Below are positions 22,001 to 33,380 of a DNA stretch of 64,000 bases, piece by piece (positions within the stretch are counted from its first letter, which is position 1; every line of letters begins with the position of its first letter). Made by a program: the position numbers and the translations under genes. Below the pieces are notes generated by a model that was given only the letters and a program-made list of their open reading frames with translations, did no database searches and was not told where the DNA came from. Source of the DNA: Aurelia coerulea (taxonomy: Eukaryota > Cnidaria > Scyphozoa > Semaeostomeae > Ulmaridae); the NCBI GenBank assembly GCA_039566865.1, contig CM076949.1, positions 186,001-250,000 on the forward strand, written 5' to 3'.

Positions 22001-25000
22001 AAAATTTGATTGATGTTGGCTCTGCCGTTATTTCTTTGTGTGAATCACAAGGTCTACCATCTTCACTTGCAAATCAAAAGAAACTCTTGAAGAAATCAAT
22101 CATGGCTGCAAATGATGTTTCTAGATGGGCAATCGATCAAAATCGAGACATTGAAAGAATTAATAAACATCTTGATAAGTTATATCAACAAATCGATCCT
22201 TTGAGAACAGATCTTGAAAAATGTAGGATGCATTGTTCTATGTTAAAAGAGCAGATGAAAGTGCTTGAAAAAGAAAAGGATGAAATAGAAACTGAATCAT
22301 CAGGAAAAGAACTGGAATGGAAGGAAAAAGTGGAAACATTGTCAATTAAGTTTTTCAAGGAAGAGAAGAAATTAAAAGCAGAAATTCTTCAGTTAAAAGT
22401 CGGAAGAGAAGCAATTGAAAAATCATTAGCAAAACTTAAAGATGACCATGTCAATCAACGAAAGCTTAACGAAAAATTAGGTAAATATTTTAATGATAAT
22501 TTTATGTTCAGGGGTTGTTTGTTTTGTCAATATATCTTTGGGGACTATCAAGTGGTATATGTAAGAAAAAACAATGATAATTTTGTTGTAAAAACTGCAT
22601 TTAAAAAATGTTATTATTACTTCTTCAGAGGAAGAGAACACAACTTTATCGAAGAACTTGAAAGAAGAAGTCAAAAATAGACTAAAATTGAAAGATGTGG
22701 AGAAAGACTTTTATGGCATAAAAGAAAATTTGATTAATGTACGAGATAAATTAACTGCAACTGAGATCGAACTTGGAAAGACACAAACTGAAAATAAGGC
22801 ATTATCGAAGCATGATAAGGTATGATACTACAGAACATAAATTCATTTTTCGTTGCAATTTTACGATCACATCATTCAGATGCCACAATTATCATTTTCA
22901 CTGTATTTCATGAATGGCTTGAATCATTTTGCTCTGTTTATTTTGTCATATTTAGCACTCTATTCTCAATGTTCATACTTTGAGAAAGAATCAAGAAGTT
23001 TTAAAGAAATATGTGCATCAATTCACTACCCCAACGTTGACGTTGTATTGAGATGTTTGCCTTCTATTTTCTTCTTAAGTTGAAGTTGTTCATTGACCAT
23101 GAGTTGCTACACGACAACAATTATCTTCAATTTTTTTTTTCTTCTTATAATTCATCAATAGATATAAAGTTATACATGGTATATTGTACCAAAAACTAAA
23201 TCTACGAAGATAACATAAATGTGAATTTCAGTCAAAGGAACCTTCCAACAAGACCTGTGATTTGTCTAAAAAATGCAAAGACGATTTGGACAGCTCTCGA
23301 CGGATATGAGAATGCCAGTTATGATATCAATTAAAAAAAATTGTCGGAGATAACAATTAAAAGAGACTAAAAGGAGATATGACACCTGACATACCTGCTT
23401 GCTTTCTCTAGCCCCAGTTTTGGTGGGTGTCATCTTTTATTGTGCATTGCTGATTTTAGGCGTTGCAAGCAAAACAAGAATTATTACTTCAAAGGGCTGA
23501 TCAGCTGGATCAAGAATGCGAAGAATTGCAAAACAGATTGACTGAAATGGAAGAAGATAAAGAACAGTTAGAAAATGAATGCGAGGCAATGAAAAGTGAG
23601 AATGAATTAGTAGCAAAGAAATCGGTGGATTTGCAAGTTAGTTACATCATTTATTCGTTTTCTTTGCTTTAGTTTTGCCATCTTTGGAACTGTTGGTTTT
23701 TCATCATTTATAATTCATTAACGCTTTTCTGATGCATGACATATGACAATTTTTGCTTCTGAATTAAAGTAAAAAAGAAAGAACTATTTTCGGGATCATC
23801 GCATTTTGATATTATCTCTCTGCAACTGTCAAAACGTTGCCTTTTTCTATGCTTTTAGCTGTGGTTGAAGTCCAGGTGTTTTTGGGAGTTTAAGTTGAAT
23901 GACAAGGTTTTCGTTTTGTCGATTATGGAATTGTGCTGAGAGTACAGGGTGTCCCAAAAAAATTGTGCCCCGTTTGTCTGACAATTGCGACAAAACGGCA
24001 AAAGATTCTCCCCAAACTTTGGCATGATGGTGCTCTTCAGATGTTCAATTAAAGTTTGCCACCATCCCCATGAAAATCCGTTGGAAAATGATTGAGATAT
24101 GACCTTCAGGAGACCAAATTTTCCCGGTGACTAAAACCAGCGGTCGGCCATTTTGTCTTACTATTATGCAGCTATGAATAGCTTCATGGATTGCAAATGA
24201 AACAGCAGCCTCCAATGTCATAGCTCTTGTGAAAATTCTGATAATCCTCGGAGAGTTCCACTATTTCTGACCTCACAGAAATTATTTCTTACCTCACGTG
24301 AAGATACTATCACTGCAAAATAGTAAGACAAAATGGCCGACCGCTGGTTTCAGTCATCGGGCAAATTTGGGCTTCTGAAGGTCATAGCTCCATCATTTTT
24401 CAATGGATTTTGACGGGGATGGTAGCAAACGTTAACTGAATATCAGAAAAGCAACATCATGCACAATTTGGTGAGAATCTTTTTGCGTTTTGTCGCAATC
24501 TTCAGGCAAATGGGGCACAATTTTTTTGGGACACCCTGTATACATATCACTATTAATCAACATATCTTGTGAACGCAGTAGGAACAAAGAACTTGATGTA
24601 TTTCATTATTGAATATAATGTACCCCCGGCTTGGATGAATTGAAATATACTGTTGTGACTCTGTGATTCAATCCCGACGGGTGCACTGCTGTGGAAAAAT
24701 GCATATCATGCGTGTCCCCTAGAATTCAAGAAAAAGGGTACTTTTACAGGAATCTATCAGTGAATTTTTGAAAATGGGTTTGATTTTTTCAGAATGCTTC
24801 AAGCAGAAAAAGTAGAAGTGAATTGCTTAACTTCATTGATCAGTTGGGATTCAATGGGATTTTACCCTTGGGACTTGACGACTGTTGTTTGTGTTTCATT
24901 GTGTTAACTGATAAATCATGATAAATTCATTTATAGATGCTCGTCGACCAGACTGCAAATGCAAAAGAAACTCTTGAAAATGAAGTGCGAGAATTGCATA

Positions 25001-26745
25001 AAAAGGTTTCTGAATTGGAAAATGAAATTGAAAGAACGAAGAAGAAGCTAACGTTGTTGTCTGAATTTCCAGTGTTAGGACATCTTGGAAAGGAAGATCC
25101 AGCCATTTTGAAAAACAAGACTGACATGGCTTTAAATGAAGAAATGGCGCAACAAATAAAAGCAAATAATATAAGAATAGCAGTACTCGAAGAACAAAAT
25201 ACGTCATTAAGAGAAACCTTGTCAAAATATGAAGAATACCATGACAAAGTGCCATCTGGAATTGTGAGTATATTTCAGTATGTATTTTACTAGTAACATT
25301 TCACTGCATCTGCATATTTCATCTTGAAAAATGTTTTACCAAGAGAAACTGTGAAAATATTGTTACGTCATGACAAAGTACCATCTGATATCATTGCTGA
25401 TCAAATTTATCAATAAAACTTCGTTACAAACTCTTATCTTCATGAAATCACGATATCCTACATTTTCGAAATAAATCACTCATCTCGTTCAATCATGTGA
25501 AATGATATTCAACAGAAGTAACAAATTAACCTTTATCGAATCTTTCCAGAATTCGGCACAGCATGTAAAATGTAATTCGTTCAGTCCATAGTCCTATAAA
25601 TCCAAGCTCCTTCGGACACATGCAGAAATAGACTTCGGACGCTCGATGCATCAATAAGTGTATCCAGTGTTTGCAGATCATGTACCTACAGTATATTTCA
25701 GTTTTCTCCATGATAACAAACGATATTATTTTCAACAGTTGCCGAAAAATATTTTTAATTTGATTCACCTTTCACATCACTTGAAAATTGAATTAAATCT
25801 GAAACTCATATTCATTTCAGCCAAAGGACAGAGTGCCACTTTGGAGTAATGGGGAAATTTCTCGATTTGAAGAGGAAAAACTGTGTCGCACATCGCGTGA
25901 AACTACGAGGTATTAATGCTTTTTGACATATGTCACTTATATGTTTACCATTTGTCGACATAGAATTAAAAAATTGTCCCCATAGAATTCTTTAGCAGTT
26001 CTCTCTTGCAGCTTGCTTTTTTAGTAATGTTCATTATTCATAAAGATGTCAACATTATGGAGGTCTTGAGATGATATTTTGGATTCCACTGGAAAGTAGT
26101 TTTTAGCAAGCATAGTTAAAGAGTCATTGTCACCCAGGGTGCTTTGCGGGTATGTTGAAATTTCAGACTTTCTTCAGCAGTTCAATCGAAAGTTTACACC
26201 TAAAAAATCTATGGTTTCCGCTATGGCCAAATTTGATTTTCACACAGTCTGAAATCGTAGCGTGCCTGCAAAGGATCCTGGGTTACAATGGCTCTTTAAA
26301 ATCACAGTATTTTTGCTGCAAATTTTTATTTTTGCCGTCTTTTAAAAATTTGTATTATTTTCCCAGATATTCAAGCAAAGAGCTTCACGATTCTATGAGC
26401 AAAGACCAGCATGATTCTACCGGTTCGCTTGAATGGATTGCAACCGATTCTAAACCGAAAAGAGATTACAGTCAAAATCCTAAGCCTCCTTCGCAGCCAC
26501 GTACAACAAATAGTAAATTAAACGAGAAAAGGCAAGCATACGTTATGGGAAAGTCACGTGATTATGAGAAGAGCCAGTCACAGTGGTCAGATGTTAGTCC
26601 TGTTGCCAAGGGGATATCATCAAAGTCAGATGGTCAAAATGGCTACCAACCAACTGAAGTTTTCTCTTGTCCGGATTGTGACAAAATGTATTCTAATAAA
26701 CGTGACTTAAAAATACATAAATCATTTTGTTTCGCGAAAGTTTAA
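18848..26745 (+). CDS. CCDC157: CCDC157 homologue, coiled-coil protein, complete
   Basis: This is a homologue of CCDC157, a coiled-coil protein linked to Golgi/acrosome function in animals. Exons are 18848-19092, 20927-21116, 21664-22480, 22629-22819, 23460-23636, 24937-25263, 25821-25909 and 26367-26745; all phases join to 804 aa (human about 750). Conserved blocks are MAHLLGSQDCLESL at the start, WKFPDKL, LSHIVLFELVIDR, SCEACASMQ (about residue 250), AVISLCESQGLPSSL, LQAKQELLLQRADQLDQECE, and ANNIRIAVLEEQN..LSKYEE. Residues 300-640 are largely coiled coil. The last exon ends with a zinc-finger-like C780-C783-H796-C800 motif. Intron 1 uses a GC donor. The preceding TTG at 18845 is not the start; the ATG at 18848 matches the family N terminus. 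Confidence 0.94.
19342..20246. mobile_element. TIR element in CCDC157 intron 1
   Basis: TA|GAGCGGTGTCGCCCTGGTC at the left is inverted exactly as GACCAGGGCGACACCGCTC|TA at the right (19-bp TIR). A third copy of CGCCCTGGTC lies near 19549. A 88-codon frame at 19992-20258 is unrecognised and not convincing as a transposase. Confidence 0.65.
20927..21116 (+). CDS. CCDC157: CCDC157 exon 2
   Basis: The acceptor is TTGTTATAG, phase 2 in; the donor is AAG|GTATTT, phase 0 out. It encodes FVFLTQVASQYLDEICSII and AMSIGLIVKKFWSK, matching the family SVGLTVRRFWDS. Confidence 0.9.
21664..22480 (+). CDS. CCDC157: CCDC157 exon 3
   Basis: The acceptor is TTCTTTAG, phase 0; the donor is TTAG|GTAAAT, phase 1. 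It holds the TAFVSCEACASMQ and VISLCESQGLPSSL blocks and SRWAIDQNRDIERINKHL (family GRWAAEQRKDLTRLSKH), then coiled coil. Reading through the donor adds a spurious tail. Confidence 0.93.
22629..22819 (+). CDS. CCDC157: CCDC157 exon 4
   Basis: The acceptor is CTTCTTCAG, with two bases completing a codon; it ends HDK at AAG|GTATGA. The frame is EENTTLSKNLKEEVKNRL and TATEIELGKTQTENKAL, coiled coil. This is a different frame from the read-through of exon 3. Confidence 0.88.
23460..23636 (+). CDS. CCDC157: CCDC157 exon 5
   Basis: It runs from TGATTTTAG to CAA|GTTAGT, phase 0 at both ends. It encodes ALQAKQELLLQRADQLDQEC, matching the vertebrate [20 protein letters not shown]. Confidence 0.92.
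23945..24538. mobile_element. Mariner-type fold-back element, TA target site
   Basis: TA|CAGGGTGTCCCAAAAAAATTG and its inverted partner ending CACCCTG|TA bound 594 bp; the arms match for about 240 bp (AGCGGTCGGCCATTTTGTC in both). It has no coding capacity and lies in a CCDC157 intron. Confidence 0.8.
24937..25263 (+). CDS. CCDC157: CCDC157 exon 6
   Basis: It runs from TTTATAG to ATT|GTGAGT, phase 0 at both ends. It encodes KKLTLLSEFPVLGHLGKE and QQIKANNIRIAVLEEQN, matching family RERLLVAFPDL and QVQANEIRIQVLQEEN. Confidence 0.92.
25821..25909 (+). CDS. CCDC157: CCDC157 exon 7
   Basis: The acceptor is TTCATTTCAG and the donor is CGAG|GTATTA, phase 2. It encodes PKDRVPLWSNGEISRFEEEK; the family counterpart is IPQDRLWSS. 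Confidence 0.88.
26116..26299. mobile_element. MITE, TTAAAGAG family, copy 1
   Basis: The ends are TTAAAGAGTCATTGTCACCC and the inverted GGGTTACAATGGCTCTTTAA. The interior carries TTTCAGACT, GGCCAAATTTGATTT and AGTCTGAAAT. It sits 68 bp upstream of CCDC157 exon 8. TTAA at both ends suggests piggyBac-type insertion. Confidence 0.7.
26367..26745 (+). CDS. CCDC157: CCDC157 exon 8 (stop codon)
   Basis: The acceptor is TATTTTCCCAG. It encodes a hydrophilic tail (RYSSKELHDSMSKDQHDS onward) and ends with EVFSCPDCDKMYSNKRDLK, IHKSFCFAKV and TAA at 26743. The C-x2-C-x12-H-x3-C spacing is that of a variant C2H2 finger. Confidence 0.9.
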
Positions 26746-26841
26746 ACCATTAAGAACTAGCATCATAATCAATTTCCCTTGAAAGAAATCAAAGCAAATC
26801 AAAATCTTTATAAATACGTTTAATCTTATTGCTTAGTTTCC

Positions 26842-26847
26842 AATAAA
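26842..26847 (+). terminator. Polyadenylation signal AATAAA for CCDC157
   Basis: AATAAA lies 97 bp after the stop codon and is followed by a T/G-rich stretch (TTTGTTCTTTCC). It is the first canonical hexamer downstream. Confidence 0.6.
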
Positions 26848-27423
26848 GTGAGTTTGAAGCTTTCAAGGTGAAAATGATTTTGTTCTTTCCAATAGTTTGA
26901 TTTTTTGAAACATGACAGTGGCATACGAGGCATATTCAGTTGTCAGACGACGTTTAGCAAAATTTTACATCTTTAAGAATTTGACATCTTTGGGACTTCT
27001 TCATCTTCATTTAACTCTCCATCGCCTCGTTTTGGTGGTACGCTTTCTCTGCCGGATCAGTCAAGAAATGTTTGGACGTTTGGGGCTCGTGGCTTTCCTC
27101 TCCAATTGATCACTAGGTTGAGATTCCTACAGACTGATAATGTTTTTGTAGCTAACGTATCGACTCAAATAAGAATCGCTGCTGGAATCGTTCTCAAATT
27201 ACACGCGATTTTATAACAATATTTCATGCAATGCAGCCTCGTAACTCCCAATATGACAGAAGCCCTGGGGACGAGGTTGGCTTCGTGATAATAGCCTGTG
27301 TTGAGACTCGACTGATTTGTTTCATTTATGTTTGTTTTCAAAGGGGTTAACCTGAACTGAATAGACAAAAAGGCACACCAGTCCCAAGTGTATGAAAATG
27401 AAAAGAATCAGAAGAATCTGTCT

Positions 27424-27690
27424 TTAAAGACCCATTGCCACCCAGGGTCCTTTGCGGGCAGCTCACTGCAATTTTCAGATTGTGTGAAATCAAGCACTGC
27501 AGAGGGGAACACTGCACTGCAGTGGTTGAATCGCTAGAAAAGTCAACTGAAATAAAAACTTTTCTGTCAGTTAAAATATTGTATTGTGTATCCTTTTTTT
27601 CTCCTGTTTCTCCTGAGGCCAAATTTGATGTTCACACAGTCTAACATTTTAGCTGGACTGCGAAGGACCCTGGTTGACAATGCCCTGCGT
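27424..27690. mobile_element. MITE, TTAAAGAG family, copy 2
   Basis: It begins TTAAAGACCCATTGCCACCC, includes GGTCCTTTGCGGGCAG and GGCCAAATTTGATGTTCACA, and its right end is decayed (GGACCCTGGTTGACAATGCC). Confidence 0.6.
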
Positions 27691-28091
27691 GGTTGGCAGT
27701 GGCTATTTTAGACGAGAAGTTAAGATGTTGATGTTGGAGCAATAGCAATAAATCCAACGTAGCTTGATTTTGATAAAAGGATAAAATGATTCGAAAAAGG
27801 AATGGCCCTTGTAAAACTAAATTGTTTGTAATTGACAGCATTTTCTAGCTTTAGGCACAAAATAAACCCACTTTCAGGTACAAAGGTCACAACAAATTAA
27901 TGGTCCTTACATCGGGCGATGGAATGACAATCATTGTCACTTTACAAACAAAATAAACCGATTTCTGGGACATAGCAGGACGACTGTCCCCATACCTATA
28001 TGCCCACCCATGAAATTCGATGCAGGATTTTAGTCCTGTTTTGCAAGACTTTGAGATGGAATTTGTTTATAAAATGGCTCATAACTCGTGA

Positions 28092-28180
28092 TACCCTGGG
28101 TACCAGGCCTCATTTCGCTCCTGTTTTGTTTTGTTTTTTGTTTATTATTTTTTCTTTTCGTTGCTCTGGTACCCAGGGTA
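28092..28180. mobile_element. TACCCTGGGTACCAG MITE with near-exact 9-bp target duplication
   Basis: The 89-bp unit has inverted ends TACCCTGGGTACCAG/CTGGTACCCAGGGTA and a T-rich centre. Its flanks AACTCGTGA and AACTTGCGA differ by two transitions. Confidence 0.72.
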
Positions 28181-28332
28181 AACTTGCGAAAGATACAGCC
28201 AATTTTGACAAACTAAATTTAATATCGAAGTTCGAAGAAAGCTGACGGGTTGTTTGAACGACGCTAAGGAAGCTGATGGATGGATTGTTTGAAACCTTCA
28301 AACATTTTTCAGAACTTACTGATACTGATGAT

Positions 28333-28373
28333 TACCCTGGCTACCAGACTCTGAGAGTGTGGTACCCAGGGTA
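28333..28373. mobile_element. 41-bp minimal TACCCTGG hairpin MITE
   Basis: It has the same termini as the 82-bp element at 10181 but almost no interior. Its flanks ACTGATGAT and ACTAATGAT form a 9-bp duplication with one mismatch. Confidence 0.72.
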
Positions 28374-29331
28374 ACTAATGATAATACCCATGATAACATA
28401 TGCAATTGTAATTATATTATACCCTGTTTGTATTTCTCACTGGCTTTGGTATGACAACATTAACTGCTCATTGTGGTCGCGATTGGTCGCGATTATTATT
28501 TTGTAAAGCTTTAGAAATGACGTAAAGAGTGAAAGACATCACTGGAAACATTTCTTTGGGAAACTTGTTCACAGATTTGTCAATCAGCCATTCTTGTAAA
28601 GTCTGTAAAGAGTTTCATTTTGCATACTTTTCGATGATTGGTTAAAGCAAATATGTGGTCAGCTGAAAATGAGGCACTGTACCTGCTTTTGTAGCTATTT
28701 ATTGCATAGTTCTGTTTGTATTATTTTTGCATAAAGAACTTCAGTTATGTGTGCGATCATAGATTCAGTCATGTGTGCGATCATAGACACAAGAGAACTT
28801 TATGTTATGGTGCGATCGATGTTCTTCCGTGTGTCAATTTGAATTGAGACCACAGCCAGTTAGACCCAGTATAGACCCAGCATGCCTTGTGTGAGGTTTA
28901 GAAACCTAAAAAATGGTAATGCAGCCCCAGGTACAAGCCCCCAACATGCTCCCGCACTTGGCTTCGCAACAACACCTCCCGAAAGATGTGTAGCAAATGA
29001 AGTGAATGGGACCATGTGTAAAAGTAAAAGAATGTAAACAAAGAACTTGATTGGCTAATTTTGCGAAGCCATTGTTCTGTTTCATGCTGATTTGAAAATA
29101 AAGAAACAAGATAAAGGAATGAAAGTCCATTGATCAAATCCCATAAAGAATACAGATGTGTTCCGCTTGAAAGAATATAAACAATAATGACAAAGAACTT
29201 TGTCTTTTAAGAGAGGTAATTAAGGAACCCAACCTTGAAAGTAATTTGATCTTCGTCACTGGAAAAAATCGAAGCAAGCGGGAAGGAAAGACGACAACAC
29301 CGACACGACAACACAAAACAACTCGATCAAG

Positions 29332-29973
29332 ATGCCTAGTATACGCAAAAGATTGAAGAAATTAACCATGTCGAAGAAATCGAAAAGTATGGGTGATTTA
29401 GATCAAATGGAAGGATCAAATCAATTTGATGTCGGAAAAGAACAAGATGAAGATACGTGTTCCCAAATATCAGAGGCCATTACCGAAGTTTCAACGACAG
29501 AATCAGCTTACAGCTATGCGACATCAAGTGGAGGGGAAACGACAAAAAAGAAGAAACGAAGATTGAAATTGAAATTCCCTGGAAGCAAAAAGAAGAAGGA
29601 AAAACTTGTAAAAGACAGTGAAGGGAACATTCTATTCAGGAGTTTGTCAATCGAACATGACCCACGTGGAGGAACATCACTTCACAATTTGGAGGGGATA
29701 AAAGGGGATTTGATGATGCCGGAAAATGTAGTAGCATCAAAATCAGTGGGAAGCAACATCGGTAGAGAAGCAAGCGATGAAAACCCAGAAGTTGATGGAT
29801 GGCGGATGTCTGGTTTATTAGACAACGTTGATCGCTCATCAAATCGTAGTCTCACCAAAGATAATTTGATCGCGAAATTTGAAGATCGAAGGAAGCTTGT
29901 AGACATTTCCAAACCAGAATTCGAATCAACGCCGTTGAAAGAAGAGAATGAAGAAAAATATCATGTTGATGAG
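29332..29973 (+). CDS. First coding exon of unrecognised charged protein
   Basis: This is 214 codons, lysine- and serine-rich, with a good donor GAG|GTATCA. Beyond the donor the frame ends within eight codons. Codon choice and low-complexity charge pattern look like a real, disordered protein. Confidence 0.65.
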
Positions 29974-31909
29974 GTATCAATTAAATAAATTATCTATTTT
30001 ATACCCTTAGCTTTATACACAGTTTTAATTTGTAATTCAAACTAATATCATAACTCCATTTTGGCCTGGCCTAAATGTAATGAAGAGAAGCTCAATCGAT
30101 TTACGTCACGCCTTCTTGAACCAACATCAAGCGACCGTTGTATTGTAAAATTTTCCTTTCTTTGCACGCTTTGTTGATACTTTGATCGAATTATTTTTCA
30201 CATCAAAGACACCGATAATTGTGATGACGTACATGCTAAGTGTAGACAGAAATTGTTCTGATTTATACTACACAGGTCACAATATGAGGTAAATTGTTGT
30301 ATGGAATAAAAGATCCATCCTTGATATTCGAGGAAGTGCGACAGAATGTGATCACTTCTAACATTGGCTGTGACATTGTATTACCTTTCTTTTTACTCAT
30401 TCATGGTGTGATTATCACTGTGACAAAATTGTTTATCTATGTGATCCCAACCTTCATAGAGTGGTTGACCTGACTTTATAAACCATAACACCCTCTTGTT
30501 TTGATCTACCCATTGTGACACAAAAATGTGAGTTTATCTTGATCTTTCTGTGCATTGTCTCCTAAAGAGGAGTGTCTTAGCAAATTTTCACACACCAAAC
30601 AACAGGTATCTTAAACTTTTGAATTGACTTTGAATTGCCAGACAAAGGCAAGAATTACACAAATTTTACAGGGAACACCTTTTGAGAAAGCAAAAGTAAA
30701 TTTTCTTATGAAAGAATTTCTGTGACCAAAATGTTTTACAGTTGTTTTACTTGATTCCTTATGAAAATATTGTGACAAAGATTAAGTCAGACATAGCTAT
30801 CTTGTTTTAATTTAAATGGAATTTGCTGGTGTTGGGCAGGGCTGATGTATCCAAGGAATTGATAACCATAATTAAAAAGTAATAACATTCATTAAATGTT
30901 AAGGTGCTTCTTCCCACAACAATTGTTTCCAAGTTGATAATCTTATCACATATGTCTGTATTTAAAGTTAAATGAGAACAAAATTGACATTTTATTCAAA
31001 AAGTTGGGAAAACATTCAATGAAAATGTGGAATTAGTGGGCAGCACCCTGCACCTCTATACAATCAATCAAACAATCAATCAGTCAATCAATGAATGCAC
31101 CTCTGTACAAAAAACTTCATGCTTGCATGGGAGATTAATTAATAAGAGGGAAACTACCAGATGTTTGTTGGGGCTGTCTCACCCCCCAGGTCTTCAGGAA
31201 CACCACCAGAACAAGAAGCTTTCTCGAGAAAATCCCTCATCCAAACTAAACAAACTAATCCAAATCGATAAAGAACTAAATAATAAATCAGAAGGTCTCA
31301 GAAGAGCTTGATATTTTCTTTGAAAATGGCTGTTGCCCTCTTTGGATCAATCTATTAACTTTATTTATTATTCATGATCACAGGATAGTGAGAAGAAAAA
31401 TGGTGCCAAAATTACTTGTAAAAAACCCAGTGCATATAATTGAAGTTTCATTTGGAGACAAAGAGAAAAACAAAGATGAACCATTCACAGATCTTAATCA
31501 TGAAGACTCATCTGAGGAAAAGAATGGTGACCTCATTGGTGCAGGAAGCATAATTACAAATGGCAGAGTTCTTGAACCAGTTGAAGAAGAGGATATCACA
31601 GAAACGAGAGACAAAGATCAAGAATGCCAAATTGAATTTGGGGAAGATGAAAGCCAGAAAGAAGAAGTCACGCAAGACAGTGACATGGAAGGAGACTCAA
31701 TTACATGTGAAGTAGGCCATGGGAAAAAGGTTGTCATACGCCACTTGAAAGAAGTTGTGGACAGTGCTAAATTTGAAATGTCAGACAATGTGAACATGGA
31801 AGATTGGCTTGTTTTGAACATTGAGAAAGATGATTGGGTCATAATTGGATACAGTAAAGTTGGTGGTAAAGTTACAGACCTATACCAACAATGCGTTGAC
31901 ACTATCTAA
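29332..31909 (+). CDS. Unrecognised highly charged protein, two or more exons
   Basis: I do not recognise this gene. Exon 1 (29332-29973) opens at ATG in context ATCAAGATGCCT, encodes MPSIRKRLKKLTMSKKSKSM, a Ser/Thr/Glu-rich part, a basic cluster (TKKKKRRLKLKFPGSKKKK, about residues 69-87) and an acidic tail, and ends at GAG|GTATCA, phase 0. A second long frame, 31391-31909, is very acidic and ends MEDWLVLNIEKDDWVIIGYS, KVGGKVTDLYQQCVDTI, stop. Its acceptor (CACAG at 31383) does not match phase 0, so at least one small exon is missing or the two frames are separate. A 24-bp candidate at 30672-30695 does not fix the phase. The basic clusters may be a nuclear-localisation signal; that is inference. 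Confidence 0.6.
31384..31909 (+). CDS. Probable last coding exon of charged protein
   Basis: The acceptor is TGATCACAG. The long frame (GTG at 31388 onward) reads MRRKMVPKLLVKNPVHIIEV and continues acidic for 172 codons. In phase 0 from exon 1 the same exon would instead stop after 19 codons, so the entry phase is open. Confidence 0.5.
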
Positions 31910-33185
31910 ATATCAAAGAAACTGTCCTCGAGGTAATTGGGAACGCACTGGACATTTGTGTATGTTTGTATTCAATGTAGCTTGTTGCCTGTATTACACA
32001 AGATCAGTTTGTTATATGATGCAAGATATTTGTGGCAGCCTGCACCCTCATATACAATACATACCTACATTTGAGATGTATCAAACAAAATTGCATATTT
32101 AATTAGAAACAATTGCTTATTTAATTGAACAACATTTCGTAGAATTTTCGAATGTGCACAATAGTGATAGAAGCTCGAACACCACTCGATCGAACGTCAC
32201 GCATAAAAATGTATAAAAATAACGCTTGATCCAAGCTCTTTTGTAGAATAGCTAAAAGGTCTATTGCATATTTAATAGAAACAATTGCTTATTTATATTG
32301 TTATTGAAGGAATACATCATACTCTTTACTTTGCAAAAACAATATGCACTGTTGAAAAGAAAAGTAAATGCCTGTACAGAATTAACATTTCTATACAAAT
32401 TCATTTAAATAGACTATGTGTACACGTTTTTAGATTTCAAGATAAATTTCATGTGTGTTGCTTGGTTGTGTCATGAACATTTAGCAAAGTTACTCTTATT
32501 GAAGAAAACTATTGTTATGTTTGAAACAAAACAGAAAAACAACCACAAAGGTATTGCATTCTATAAGTTAACCAGTGAACATTATACAATCATGATTAAA
32601 ACAACTATTTTCATCATTTCTGCAAAATGGTAAGAAAACATTTCAAGTCATTCAATCTCTTTAAACACTCTCCCAAATTGAATTTACTGTCTTAACTTAT
32701 TAGTCAATGATAATTTTTTCATTTTAGGCTTTGAATTTGTACAGTATTAACTCTATGAGTATTTTCATGCTGTATTGTAACGACGTTCCACATGAAGGTG
32801 AAAATTTTGAAGTATTTATGTTTGTATGTTTGGCATGAATTGTAGCTGACTTTCTGTTTTTTAAAATGTGATAAAAAGAATAATTCTTACTGTTATTTCT
32901 CATATTTCACTCGTTATTGTGCAAAAGTCCATTATGATGAGGGGTTGAGGAAATTTTATAAGGATTCTGTCCAAGGCATACCTATCGCAATGGTTTAACT
33001 GTGGTGTGGTTTGGGGGTATCATGTTGGTACCATGTACCGTATAGTGACCATGTACCCTGTGTACCAGAGCTAACAACACAGTAGCTACAACTCTGGGAA
33101 AGCTATCAAAAGTCTGCTTTCTAAAGAACTTCATACTTTCTAAGATTGCTCCTTTGTTTTCTATAACCAGGAAGGATATATGTGT

Positions 33186-33380
33186 GAAAATTAAATTTGG
33201 CCTGGGGCCCTCCCTGGTGGAAACCATGGATCCACAATACAGTAGTTGAACTGTTAAAGATGTTTACTTTTGCAAAACAGTTCAACTGCCGCTCTGTGGA
33301 TCTATAGTTTCCATTTGGGACAAATTTGATTTTCAGACAGTTTAAATTGCCGTAAAATTGTAGCGTGCCCGCAAAGGACG
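33186..33380. mobile_element. TTAAAGAG-family MITE relic, copy 3
   Basis: It shares AAATTTGGCC, ACAAATTTGATTTTCAGACAG and TAGCGTGCCCGCAAAGGAC with the other copies. The outer TTAA ends are lost. Confidence 0.5.

Larger units (their letters stand above)
26848..29331. other. Intergenic region with MITEs
   Basis: No gene was recognised. Contents are a TTAAAGAG-family MITE (27424-27690), two TACCCTGGGTACCAG hairpin elements (28092-28180, 28333-28373) and a short tandem duplication of GTGTGCGATCATAGA (about 28747-28786). The last few hundred bases should hold the 5' untranslated region of the gene starting at 29332. Confidence 0.5.

Noticed and set aside
23232..23320. Extra CCDC157 exon SKEPSNKTCDLSKKCKDD after TTTCAG
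   Set aside because: It enters in phase 0, but there is no usable donor before an in-frame TGA, and the exons on either side already join in line with the family sequence.
31020..31110. CAATCAATCAAACAATCAATC region as a CRISPR-like array
   Set aside because: It is a simple degenerate tetranucleotide run in an animal genome; no spacers.
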